A stretch of DNA of 64,000 bases from Ustulina deusta (lineage: Eukaryota > Ascomycota > Sordariomycetes > Xylariales > Xylariaceae), in assembly GCA_023159155.1 (NCBI GenBank), contig JAJNNX010000004.1:1426001-1490000 (forward strand). Reading direction: 5' to 3'. The notes under the pieces were generated by a model. It was given only the letters and a program-made list of their open reading frames with translations, made no database searches and was not told the origin of the DNA. Both the position numbers and the translations under genes were made by a program. Shown here piece after piece: positions 49,697 to 62,060 of the stretch (its first letter is position 1; each line of letters opens with the position of its first letter).

Positions 49697-51300
49697 ATGA
49701 AAGACCTAATTATAGCTGCTTTTTAAGTAGAAATTGACGCAATATCCCTTAATAAGATTAATTTTTTTGAAAAACCCAAAGTTAATACCTATAATATTCC
49801 CTAGTATAAGGCTTAAGATAAGTTGCTTACCAAAACTATAAACAAAACAATATATATAATCTTTCCCTTTCTACCACCCGAACTAATTCGCCAAAAAAAC
49901 TATATTAAGAGCAAAAAATCATACCAAGATCTATAAAGCAATGGCCACCTAAGCATAAAGCAGTAGAACTTTGATTTGGCGGTTTATATAGGTCAAAAAC
50001 CTATAGAAGTTTAGTAATTCCTTTAATAATAGCTGGTTAGGCTAATCGAATTGCTTTTTTTTAGAGATAAAACAAAAAGGCAGGTGCTGAAACGTTTGTT
50101 AAAATCTAGGTGGAAAACTGGAAAACCGCTTTTTATATATTCAAAGGAAACGAAATAATCGGCGCGCTGTATGGTCTAATTTGCTTTATTTGGATCTAGT
50201 TTACTAAGCCCGAGATTATAGAACAGCTAGAGCTAAAAAAAAAGATTTCTATTTAGAGTTTTTTGGTGAGCTAGGGGTGTTGCCGGACTATTGTGGCGAG
50301 TCTATGTTAGCGTTTGGAAAAATCATAAATTATATCTAGTTATTTTTAAGATCTGAGCTATTATATAGGCTGTTTTGATGCGAACTGCTTTAACTAGTGG
50401 AATCTTAACGCTGCGATAGCCCGAGGCGGACAAAAATGGTCTTAGTATTGGAATCGATTAGTATATTTGATTTTATAATGAGGGTAGACAACGGGATCTG
50501 CCTACATTCTACCCCAAGCTGGCTTAAGTAACCTGTATATATATTAATTTTTTTTTAAAGATCTAGGTTAAAAAATCTGCCAAGCTTAATATTGTTGCAA
50601 ATTTTAGAATACCTAAATATATTATTAGCTTAATCTAGTTAAGTAGGCAGAAAGCTTACGATTGATCTAGGAAGATACCGAAGAAAAAAGCGGGATTAAT
50701 AACTAGTATATCTTTTAAGATCTCGAGTGTAATGTCTGTGCGCAAAAGTAATTAGACAATCAAGTCTGCAATTTTATTTATTTTGTTTTTTTTAACCTTT
50801 TTATAAAAATAGGAACTTTTAAACTTAGTTTTTATAGCATTTTTAGTTAGCATTTGTTATAACAGGAGCACTGTACTTATACTTTTTAACATACTAAATA
50901 GTAAGGTAGAATATATTCCCTACTAAGGCTAGAGCTTGTTTATAATTTGATTTATTAGTATATATATGAGTTCTTTATTCCTTACGTAGCATTCTTTTTT
51001 AAGGTCGCCTGTTTCGGAATAATTTAGGCTGGTATAGCAGCGTTAGTAATTTAAGTAATAAGTATAAATAATAGTTGACCAAGCTATATTGTTTGTTTTT
51101 TTTGCAATACTATCAAGGAATTTTTCTAGATTAGAAGTGCTATTTATTTTGGCTTCTTTTTAGTGTTCTATTAGGCTAGTACCTAGGTCCGCAGGGATTA
51201 GGTATTTTTTCTTTTTCTGTATTTCGGCCGTCTAGCTTTATAGCTTTTCTATCCTGTTTATCACCTTGTTAACAAATTTTTAAGCAAAGGCGGTATGGTT
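49697..51300. pseudogene. Unidentified decayed coding stretch
   Basis: From ATG 49697 the plus frame reads as ordinary protein if TAA/TAG are taken as former Gln codons: SLNKINFFEKPKVNTYNI, FPFLPPELIRQKNYIKSK, and a basic KTKRQVLKRLLKSRWKTG with SKETK near 50080-50150. Beyond about 50500 the minus strand also gives long coherent peptide (IPADLGTSLIEHQKEAKI with one stop read as Gln), so strand and extent are undecided. No family is recognised. It could be one or two RIP-mutated genes or an unknown element. Confidence 0.3.
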
Positions 51301-52354
51301 GTCTTTTATTTAACTAGCTATAAATAATTTAAAACAAACAAGATTATTAGACTATAGAACCTCGCAGCTTTAACTTGTTAGATTTTTATATACTTATATA
51401 TTATATAATTTATATACTTACGGTTAAGCTAGTAACTTTTTAAAAAAATCGAACTATAATATTTTTTAAATTTTTTATTAATTTTATTAGTTAAAAAGCT
51501 ATTACAGCATATAAAACAATATATAAAACACTCCTTAAACTTTTCTTTGTTTTAATAGAAAAAGCATAAAAAAATAATAAAGTTTGCTATATACTACTAA
51601 TAAAACAATAAAATATTTAACTTTTATAACTAAAAGGTCTTATTAAATTAGTTAAAATTTGCTATAAAAAGTGGTTACTTATCGTATTAACCTAAATTAG
51701 GCCAAAAAGCGCAGAAGGACAAATACTTATATATAATTAACTAGAACTAACTTAGACTACAACCTTTATACTTCTTCTATATTAAAGGAGTACAGGGATA
51801 AAAAAACATTATTACTACAAGCAGCTCTATACATTAAAGGGTTACTTAGGACTAATGTTAAGCTATATTAAGTAAAGCAGCCGGTATAAAGAATACTTAG
51901 TACACTAAGTATACTAGATTATTGGCAAAAAATACTAATTAATCTATTACAAGCTATACAGCCGTTATTATTACTAGGCCTACGTCTAGCTCCGCTCTTA
52001 AAGTTAATATTTAGGCTATTTATACACTTAAACAGCAATCAAACATAAACATAGGTCTTAAATATAGCTGCTTACTATTAATATTATTAATATTATAACT
52101 ACTTTTAGTTCTTTTTTGCCTAGTTTATAAATAACTATAATTAGCAAATATTTTAGCCAAGTTGCTATTAAATATAAAATTAAGTCAAATAGCAAAATTG
52201 CACTTTTATACCTATATATACAATCCTTTTATTTTTTTTATTTGGTTAACTGCTACGTGTTCTACGTAGCTACCCTTTCAGCGCTCTTTTGACTTCTTAT
52301 TACTTAGCACGTACTACTTTTTTTTGCTTATTATATAATTTCTAACTTTTAAAC
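51301..52354. other. AT-rich RIP-degraded DNA
   Basis: Few long frames. 51700-52000 retains some GC. No motif was found. The last few hundred bases are presumably the 5' flank of the Ras-like relic. Confidence 0.5.
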
Positions 52355-53171
52355 ATGCAGTTAGCTCTCTTATATTACTATATAGTCGTATTAAAAAACA
52401 GTAATATTAAAAAAATAATACTAACAATCTAACTATATTATAAACAATTTATTAAAACAGTATACTATTATATTTTTTTATTTGTTTATTTAATTTATTT
52501 AAATATATTATAGCTTTAGGTAGTACAACCTTACTATTAAAAATTTATATTAAACTAAAGCTATAATTAATAACTAGATATATTTACTAAAAGTTCTTAA
52601 TACAGCTAGCTATAAAAACTTTAAAAACCTGCAGGATTATTAAATTAGCTAAGCTAATAGTATAATTCCAGTATATAATATTATTAAACAGAATATTTTT
52701 AGAAGTATTAGGCATTTTATTAAATAGGTCTTTTTAGTAAAAAGCTAGTGCACCCAGAACAAGGACCCTACAACCTTACAACCAGAAAAACTGCCTATTA
52801 TGATTATAGGTAATAAAAGCAACAAATTAACTAAACAACAAGTATTAACCCTAAAAGGACACAAACTTGCAAAAAAATATAGCTATATATTTATTAAAGC
52901 TTTAGCAAAACATAATTATAACGTTAAAAAGTCTTTCTCTAATATAGTTAAAGTATTGCCCAAGCTATTATACCAATAGGTGTCTTATAATGCAGTATTT
53001 CCTAAAAGCTCTATCTAAACAGCATTATAAATAATATTGCTAAACAATGGCTGCTATATATTTATATAACTATAAGACATAAATAGGTTTTTTATATATA
53101 CTAACTAAATAAAGCCTACGCCCTAGGAGCCTAACTCCCAAAAGGCTATCTAAATTGCAACGCTTTGCTAA
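52355..53171 (+). pseudogene. RIP-degraded Ras-like small GTPase gene, one intron
   Basis: All GTPase motifs are in order. G1: IVVLKNSNIKKI, with the G-x4-GK-T loop at 52394-52417 where Gly codons became Lys/Ser/Asn/Lys. A phase-0 intron follows (52460-52523, GTATAC...GGTAG) after QFIKT. Exon 2 begins with switch I/G2 as YNLTIKN (52524-52544), a transition-only version of the Ras Y-D-P-T-I-E-D. G3: KVLNTAS (52590-52610) for V-L-D-T-A-G. G4: IIGNKSN with NKSN at 52812-52823 for N-K-x-D. G5: KALAK at 52896-52910 for E-A/S-A-K. The frame then continues to TAA 53169-53171. A Ras-subfamily extra stretch of about 15 residues lies before G4. Numerous TAA/TAG codons replace Gln/Trp. No clear CAAX box survives. 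Not functional. Confidence 0.85.
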
Positions 53172-56100
53172 TCATTGTTATATTTAATCCTGTAGCATAT
53201 CTAATTCTTATCTCTCTTTTTCTATTTATTAGTATTTTTCCTTGTTAACCTAATTATTTTTATTGTTATTAAAATATATTCATTAATTGTTTTTATTGAA
53301 GTTTCTCCCCGGCTGGATTTTATTAAATCAATAATTCTAGCAGCAGTTAGTTAATCCCCTAAGCGTTTCAAAGCGTTTGCGCAAATACTATACAATGCCC
53401 CCCGAGCGGACAGGCAGGGTTTTTTTTCCTAATACCACTTACAAAAGCAGTACTATTCGGTATTTAAGCTATCTAACTAGGGCACATTTTATAAAAGTAT
53501 AAAAAGACCCGTACTACTTTCTGCATAGGTTTCTCCTGTTTTTACTTTTTATTTCTTGGTCTGCTAGTCACTTAACTTTAAAGATCTTAGAGCGAGCACT
53601 AAGCCTACGTTTTTAGATCTATCCGCATTGTTTGTATGCCTGCTAACCTAATAGTATTCTTGTCCTAATTATCAATTATATTATTGCTGGCTGCAACTGC
53701 TAGTCCTATAAATCAATAATATAGCATCCAAATCGTAGAATACAAAACCTGCAAAAAGTTATAACCCCGAGCCACCGCCCTAGCCAATACTTTATATTCT
53801 TTACGCTAATAGCAACAATATATGCAATCACGGCCCTCCTTTGATTTTTCTAACAAATTTTATATAACTAATACTACTTATGCTTTAACTTGCTAATTGC
53901 TTTTATTTATTAAACAATTATTTTATCTTGCAGAACTAATACTAAAACGATTTGTTTTAGCTTTTTGGTCTAAAGCCAGTTATTTATAATAGACATTTTT
54001 GTTTTGTAGCTTAAGCGTATGCCATAGTATGCCTGCTACTTCTATTGCTGGTATTATAAGGAACAGACCAATAATTTCTGCCCGACCCAACTATAAGGAC
54101 TAGTATACAAAAAGTAAAGCATATATTTTAATATTTCTTTATAACTACGTTAGTACAACAACTCAAAAAAATACGAACTACTGCAATAAGATCTAATGGA
54201 ATTTTGTTCTAAGTTGATTTTATTAATTAAATAAACTATTAGGCTTATAATTACTGTTAAGATCTAAAAATCAAGTATAATAAAAAGACGCTATACAATT
54301 TATATAAAAAAAAAAATATTAAGTACAAGCAAAAAGACTACCTATTAATAAAGTCTGTTCCTTGGTTAATATAAACATAATAGTGGTATTTACTAACACT
54401 ATATTAGGTTGAAAGCTGAACAGCTAGCTAAAATGCTAGCTTTATAGCAAAAAATATATAACGCTATATTAAGCCTGAATGCTATATTTAATGGCTTGCA
54501 ATTAGTAAAGAGCTGCAATTCGCTAATACTGGCATATTTTTTAATAAAACATTTATTTTCTTTAGCTAATAGATCTACCTATAGATCTACTAAAGAAAGC
54601 GATTTATATTACAACTTATAAGATCGATTAATATTACTATTAATAATTTTTATTAATATACTAACAGCTAATCTTAGCAAGGTTAAACAAAAATTCTTAA
54701 TTGTTTATTATAATAAAGCTAAGTAGGACTCTAACAAACTATTGTTTTATATTAAAAAGTACTATAAAGCAATAGTATATAGCAATAATATAATATTGCA
54801 TAAGCGGCTAGATCGTATAATAAACTAGTTTTTTAAAAATAAAAAATATTAGCCTAAGCACTCTAGCGCAAATATTAATGTTACTATTTTTTTTTTTGTG
54901 TTTATAATTAGTAAGCTATATACTAATGGGCTAAGCTTTTTTTTTTATTTGTTGTTCTAGCTATATATATTGGGTTAAAGTATATACGCATATAGCTATA
55001 TATTTTTAGAGTTAGGTAAAAAAATATTATATAGATATAGTACTTATAAACCTATTAATAGTATACGTACAACTGCTTTAATAAGTTTATACTATTACTA
55101 AGCTAGTGTTATTCCGGTTAGTTTTAAATATTTAGGTTCGGCTTTCTAGTTTACTTAAAACTTAATACTTTTATAAATTATTATCTTTTTATTATATTTG
55201 TTATAGAACTAACTAGCTATACCAAAAAAATTAATAAACTTTATCCTAAACAGCTTAGTAATAAGCTATTACCGGAAAACCGCAACCTTTTCTAGCTTTA
55301 TATTGCATGCCTAGCTTTAAAAAAATAAAGGTTTGTTTTACTAGATATCTTCTGTACTATATTCCTACTAATTAGAACATAGCGAAGTTAGTCAAACAAT
55401 GTTGGGGGGTTATTAGGGTTCTAGAGTTGGGAGGAGTTTCGGAATAGCTAGATTATAGACCTATAAATCTTATAAACAAACAATAGATCTATATATATAT
55501 AAATACTAACCATTCTATTATATATATAGTAGTACTATGCAGATTTAAGCGGAATAGTTATATTACCCTTTATAGGTCTATTTAAATTATAGCTTATGTA
55601 GCAAATAAAAAAACATTTATGTCTATATATAATTTGCTTTATGCTTTTACTTCTTTTAGGTAGTAGTTTTATTATAGGCCTAACAAATTATTAAAGCTTG
55701 ATTTAATCGAATCTAATAATATATTAGGCTATAAATAGATTTTATATAACTGCTGCTACTCTAATAATTTTTAAAGATTATAAAGTTATTTAAAAAAGCG
55801 TGTAATAATTGCTATATATTATGCTAGTAATACAAATAGAAGTAGGGATGTTATAGTATTTAGTAGTATTTTTTGATAGCGGGCTTAGAAATTATATAAC
55901 AAACTTGGTTCTATTTTTCTAACTTACCGCTAGTTTTAAGGTTTATAAATACTATAAACACCTACCAATCCCCCTTTAATTAACTTGGAGCATACAGCGC
56001 TACTAAATATATATAAAAAGCCAGTAACTATTATAATTATAAAACAATATAAATCTAAAAAAATATAATATAAAATAAATAAGGTCTATAGACCTATATA

Positions 56101-57990
56101 TGTTCTAAAGCGTTACAAATCTGTTAGTCCTAATATTTAAATATTATATATGTCTATTTTTTATCGAAAAGTTAATACTTTTAATTAAATCTATCTATTT
56201 GCTATAATAGTTAAACTTTATATCTTTTTAAGCTTAAATAATTAAAAAGCAATAACTATTAAAAAACTAGCTAAAGCAATTTAAAATAAAATCTTTTAGT
56301 ATAGTTATTTCTAGTTATATAACCTAAAGCACATTGCTAATTATATAAAATCTAAAAAGAACTAAAAAAAAAAAAAATTGATTCTATAATAAATTAGACC
56401 AACTTTAGCAACGTATTAATTAACTTAGACAAGAATTAAATAAGCTAGAATAAAGTATTTTTAAATTGCAGCGTATATTAAGTAGCATAAAAACTGCTAG
56501 CTTATTTTTAAGCTTTTAAACTTTTAGCTTTTTAGAAGTCCGTTTTAGTTGCTTATTTTTTATTATGTCTATAGGGGGCCTAGAAAATTAATTGCTATAA
56601 TGTTTTATTTATTTATATTTATTTGTTACTTTACTTAGGGCTTTATTTTTATTTGCACGTCTAATATATTATATTTGGGTTTGGTTTGTTATTGATAGCC
56701 TTTAGTACTTTATACTACTTTTGCCTAGCTATAAAGTTGTTTTTTATTATCTTTTTTGCTTTTTCTAGCGGAAATAGAGGTATAAAATATAATACAATTA
56801 GCAAAAGTAGTAAGTAGTTAAAAAGATTAGGAAATAATAGGTCTTAAAGGACTTAAGAAAATAGGTGTGGCGCTAAATAGAAAGCTAGCTTAGACGTTAT
56901 TTTGTTTTTAATAGTTTGTTTTTTTTTATTTGTATATATTAATATAGTTTGTATTAGTAAGTATATAATAATTGTAATTCTATTATTAGTATATATATAA
57001 AGTTTATTATTAGCAAACAAATATATATTAAATTTAAATGCTATTTAATATTTTTTTAACTTATTATTTAAGCTTTAATTATAAATATATAAAATGTTTA
57101 AATATAAAATAGCTAGGCTATATTAGAGTTATAATATAATAGTTTTAACTAGTAAGTATACCTTAGCATAAGTTTATAAGGATTAGTAGTAAGAATTTGG
57201 CATAGTAGTGGTTGGCTAAGTTGAGCTGCTTAAGAAATAGTTTTCTTATTAACTCTATATGCACTACTAATTTATATATAGACAGCAGTATAGAGGCGAA
57301 ATATTTTAATATATCACTCTAGGTACTTACCTAAGCTAGGGGGTTGTTATATTTATTAGTTTAGCTATTTATACTTAACATAGATTATATCTGCCGAGCT
57401 CCTTTTATAACTTTAGTATTCTAAGCTTATTAAAAACTTATTATAATTATTTACTTTTTGCCATATTTTTTAAAACCTTAAAAGATTAATTCTAGCAATA
57501 TTTTTTTAACTTTATTTACTACTTTATAATTAGTATTGTTAGCTTTATTTTAATCTATATATATAATGCTCTATATTAGCTATAAGATTTAATAGTTATT
57601 ATTAATTATATTATACGCTATTTTTATTTAGCTACTAAATTGTTTTTAATAACTTTTTTAGGCTTGCTTATTTTTAGTTTTTTTATTATTTTAGGCTTAC
57701 TTTTTGCTTTAGTATTTATTGCTATTTATAAAGTAGTATGCTTTTGCGGGCAACTTTATTAAAACATATAATATTTGCTAGTAAGTCTATTTTTTATACC
57801 GTTTTAAAATAAAATTCTTTTTGTTTAATATAGCTTTGTTAATTTTAATTTCTTGTAGTATAGTACTACTTTAAACTAATTTTTTTTTACTGCAAAGGTT
57901 GTTTTTTGGGTACTTCTAGCTGGGGTAGCTATATTAGCTATAATATGGCTAGATATAGCAGTAGCGGATCAACGGGGTTTTAGGGAGGCG
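53172..57990. other. AT-rich RIP-degraded DNA with scattered coding-like and LTR-like patches
   Basis: 53700-53870 reads on the plus strand as IQIVEYKTCKKL and RATALANTLYSLR, suggesting a former gene. 54640-54880 reads YYKAIVYSNNIILHKRLDRI, possibly gag-like. 55412-55440 begins TGTTGGGGGGTTATTAG, resembling a Copia LTR start, but no partner was found. 57335-57345 has AGCTAGGGGGTTGTTA, resembling a polypurine tract and LTR start. None is secure. Confidence 0.35.
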
Positions 57991-58008
57991 TTCTAAATAT
58001 GCTAGCAT

Positions 58009-58158
58009 GTTATGTTCAGGGGGTATGGATAGGTGTGTCTAAGAGGTAATAATTCTGGAAGCAGTATATGTATTCTTTGTAATATTGGTATTGTTTGACG
58101 AACAATCTTGTATACCGAAATTCTAGACTGAATAAATATTTCAATATTTGTTTTCTTG
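58009..58158 (+). repeat. LTR-like segment, unpaired
   Basis: A less AT-biased block starting TGTTATGTTCAGGGGG, containing an AATAAA-like word (about 58132) and ending GGTGTTA. It is followed directly by TTGGTACGCTAGTAATG, which resembles a tRNA primer-binding site beginning TGGTA. This fits a 5' LTR on the plus strand whose partner lies beyond the window, or a solo LTR. No duplication was identified. Confidence 0.3.
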
Positions 58159-58169
58159 ATATAAATGGC

Positions 58170-61100
58170 TAGGTGTTATTGGTACGCTAGTAATGACTGT
58201 TTTGCAGGAATATATATATAAGGTATTTTTTGTTATTAAATATGCTTAGCTCTATGTTTACTTGTTTTTATATTTAATTTAGGCTAGGCACTATACTTAT
58301 TCGACCTTCTATATACCGACCGTATGCTGCGGCTACTAAAAAAACAGTAAAGTCCTATGCTTTAGAAAAGCTTTGCAAATCTAACGCTTTGTTTTTTGTA
58401 CGCTTTATTAAAATCTATACACTAGTATAACTATTAATTATAAACTAATACTAAAAGACTGCGTTTAAATACTTTTTAATAATAAAAATAAATATTGTTT
58501 TAAGGCTGCTTATTATATTGCGTTACGTATACTTTTTATTTATTTTATTTTATTTTATTGTTATATTAATTTTTATACTACGTTTTTTTTTATTAAATAT
58601 ATATTTTCTTAAATAAAAGTATACTATTTCTGGGCTCTTTTTACTAGTAATATTATATTTTGGCTTAAATAGAGCTATTAGTATAGCTAAAATTGTTTTT
58701 TAGTATTTATAGCTATTTTAAAAAGATATTATTAGCTTATTTTTTTATATTTTATTGTTTAGTATTATTGCATAATTATTTAAGGGAACTTCTAACACTA
58801 TAATATAATACTAATTCTATAGCTTTTATATAATTAGTTTTTTTTGCAATATTTTAACTGTAATAGTATAGCTTTTTAGCGCATAGGGCACTTATATAGT
58901 TAACCTTGGCCTACTATAAACTAGTAATAAATCAAAAACTTTTTTTTTACTATATATATTTTTTATATATATTTAATGCGTTATTTTTACGGCTATTTTT
59001 TTGGCTTTTTTTTGCTAAGATGAATAAAAATATAAAGCTTTTAATAATAAGGAGGTATTATTTTTCCTAAGTCTAAACCTATTATTAAACGCTAACTATA
59101 TAAACTTTTTAAATACTAGTAGTACTTGTCTATGATTAAAAAAAAACTAGTTTATCTAATTTTAAAAGTTTCTAGTCCTATATTTATATATTTAGCTAAA
59201 AAACCATTATAGCTTATAGATTTAAATTAGGCTAGTTAGTTTTTATATATTAGCAAACAATAGTATTAATTTTTCAATATCTTACTAATATAACATTTTA
59301 ATCGATTATTTTAGTATATTATTAAAAAAAAACCTATAGTTATAGGTTGCTATTTTTATAGCTTTTTAGTTACTTTTATTAGAAGCTAATATCTAATTTA
59401 TATAAAAAGTACTTTAGCTATAAGTAGAGCAGTACTAAAAAAAAGCACTTAGTACTATTATATTTTTATATATTATATATATTTTTTATAGACTTTTATA
59501 ATTTTACTAACTTTATAAAATTATAAATAGCTATTATAAATAGTAATAACATTTTATATATAGCAAAAATGAACTATTTCTAAGTAGTACTTATAATAAT
59601 TAATTTAGTTATTACTATTGCATATTTTTCTGTTAAGTTTGGACTGTACAAAAGTTTTATTATATTAGCAATAATAATAGCCTTTGTAAAGTTTTTTTTT
59701 TGTACTATTTTTTTTGCTTGGGAACAATAGCGCTAAGTATAAAAAAAGTAGGTTTGGTAAAACGCAAGTAAGCCCTGCTTAGGTTCGAACGTTACTTTTT
59801 ATTTCTATATTGGTTAAAAGCCAAGTTTAAAAAGCACTAATATAGAATAACAAATAATTAAATAAATTAAAATTATAGCATTATAGTATTTTATAGTAGT
59901 TTATTATTATTATATTTAATTAGATCAAACATTAGATATTTAGCTATTTTAAGGCCTTTAAATCTTATTTTATAATATTAAAAAAAATATATTAAAGCAA
60001 TATTATTTTGTTTGCGGCTAAATATCTAATTTTACTAGTTAGACAATTAGTTAGTATTTTAATAATTATATACTAAATATATATTAGCAAAGCTACTATA
60101 AGCAACTTTATATTTTTATTATTATATTAGAATTAAATAGCTGCTTTTTTTAGGTTTTTTGCCACATTTAAACAAAAAATCAGCTAATAGCTAACCAAGC
60201 TCAAATAATTAGTCGATATACTATATAAAGAACTAAATATAACAAATAATATAAGAGCCCAGCTTTTATAATTCTAATTTAATAATATAGAATTCTAGAA
60301 CGTTAGGTTTAGTTATAATAAAATAAAAAATATATTAAATAACTTTTACTTGTTTGTTTTATTAAATTATACTATTATATTTGTTAGAACAAATAGAGCT
60401 AGAAAATTAATAATTCTAAACTGTTTTATACAATAATATAATATTAAAAAAGGTTCTATTTTTATAAATAGGCAAAATATTTGATATATTACCTAAAAGA
60501 GATATAAAAAAGTTATCTTATATTTTTTTAGATTTTAAAACTATTTTAAGTAATATTTTAACTAAGAAGTTAGATAAAACAGCTTGTAAGAGATTATAAG
60601 TATTATTTTATAATTGCTATAATTTTTTAAAAATATAATATTAGCAAATATTAAATATGTTCGACCAACTATTTTAAATAAAAAAGTTAAAAAAATATAT
60701 AAAGCAGTAGCTATATATAACTAGATTATAGGCTTTTTACCAAAATACTAAACCTATATTAAAAAAAGCAATAAATAAATACTAAATTTATTATAAAAAA
60801 ACATATTTTAATATTTTGTAAAAAACTCTCTAATAGCTAAATATAACATATTATAATTATTTATGCTATTTTTAGAAATCTATAGATTGTTTTATTTAAT
60901 AAAACAACTAGCTTTATTAATATAAATATAAAGCAACAGATTTAAAAAGCGCTAAACTTACTTTATAATAGCTATATAATATTTATTATTATATATATTT
61001 TTTTGTTATAGTAGGGTTATAATACTGCTAACTTTTTATATTTAGTACTAAGTACTGCTTTTTTATAGTTAGAAAAACTAATATAATCTATATTGTTTTT

Positions 61101-61540
61101 AAAAAAAAAATTATTAAAAAAAGCAATTATAACAAGTTGATCTTATAAGGAAGCAAATATGTTAGTTTTTAGTCTAAACAAACTTTTGTAAAGTAATATT
61201 TAAAGTAGCCGCTTTGGTTTTGTTACGTATACTTTGAATTTCTAGGTACTAAAATAAGTATTGATTACTATTTTAACTGTATAGTATTTATTTATATAGT
61301 GAGCGGGTTAATATTTGTAATAGACCTTATTATAAGTAACGCTTCAACCAAACTTATAAGGTTTAAGGATCTAGAGCTAATATATTTAAACAGAACAAAT
61401 ATTACTGCTTAACTATTAATTAAAGCTATATATCCTAAATTAGTAGCTTATATATAAACTACTTTTTTTATTTTAAATATTATTTAAAAAAGCATACCAG
61501 ACTTACCTTAATTATATAACTATTAAATAAAAGCAAGTCA
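58170..61540. other. AT-rich RIP-degraded DNA, unassigned
   Basis: If 58009-58158 is an LTR, this would be the element's interior, but I could not find zinc-knuckle, RT or integrase signatures in it. There are no long frames. Confidence 0.45.
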
Positions 61541-62060
61541 ATTAGTATGGGGTCTAACCAGTAATTGTTGTGTTGTATGTGTTATGTAAAGCTGTTGTCC
61601 TAACCTTGGCCCCTGACAAAGTCTTCCTTAGGCCCCGAACTAACCTGTTATAGCCAGCTTAGAGACTATTTGATATTAGCCCTTAGCCCTTTTATACTTC
61701 CTTTTAACGGTATGTTCCTGGTATACGTCCGAGATCTATACCCCCTGTATAGGACTAGCTCTAGCTACCTCTCTAGGCGTTTACTGTTATATTTGTGCTA
61801 ATACAACATTTTGGCTGGTTTACCGGACTTTCTAAAATCTTTAATAGTTTTGGTTGCCTTGTTTTTAGTGCTCCGGGGGAATACAATAGTCCTTTTGGTT
61901 TTTATACGGCTTTTGGTTGCCTTTATTTTATAGAGACGAGGCTGCCGCAACCAAATATAGACTTTGTATTTAATGCTTGTTATATTTGTCTTATTTTTTA
62001 GTTTATCTAGTACACGCTCTAAGCTATATTTTTAAATCTACTTGCTGAGCTGTTATTCTA
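61541..62060. other. Less-mutated segment in AT-rich DNA
   Basis: GC is clearly higher than on either side. One 68-codon plus frame (61795-62001) starts with GTG, not ATG, so it is unlikely to be a gene. It contains two TTTTGGTTGCCTT words about 65 bases apart and TATA-like sequence. It could be an LTR or element end; no partner was found. Confidence 0.3.

Noticed and set aside
50500..51300. Starship-type tyrosine recombinase (DUF3435) in the decayed stretch
   Set aside because: I looked for the R...R-x-x-R-Y type motifs and typical DUF3435 segments and could not find them on either strand.
55412..55600. Copia LTR beginning TGTTGGGGGG
   Set aside because: No second copy, no duplication and no primer site were found; only the first bases look LTR-like, so it is mentioned but not called.
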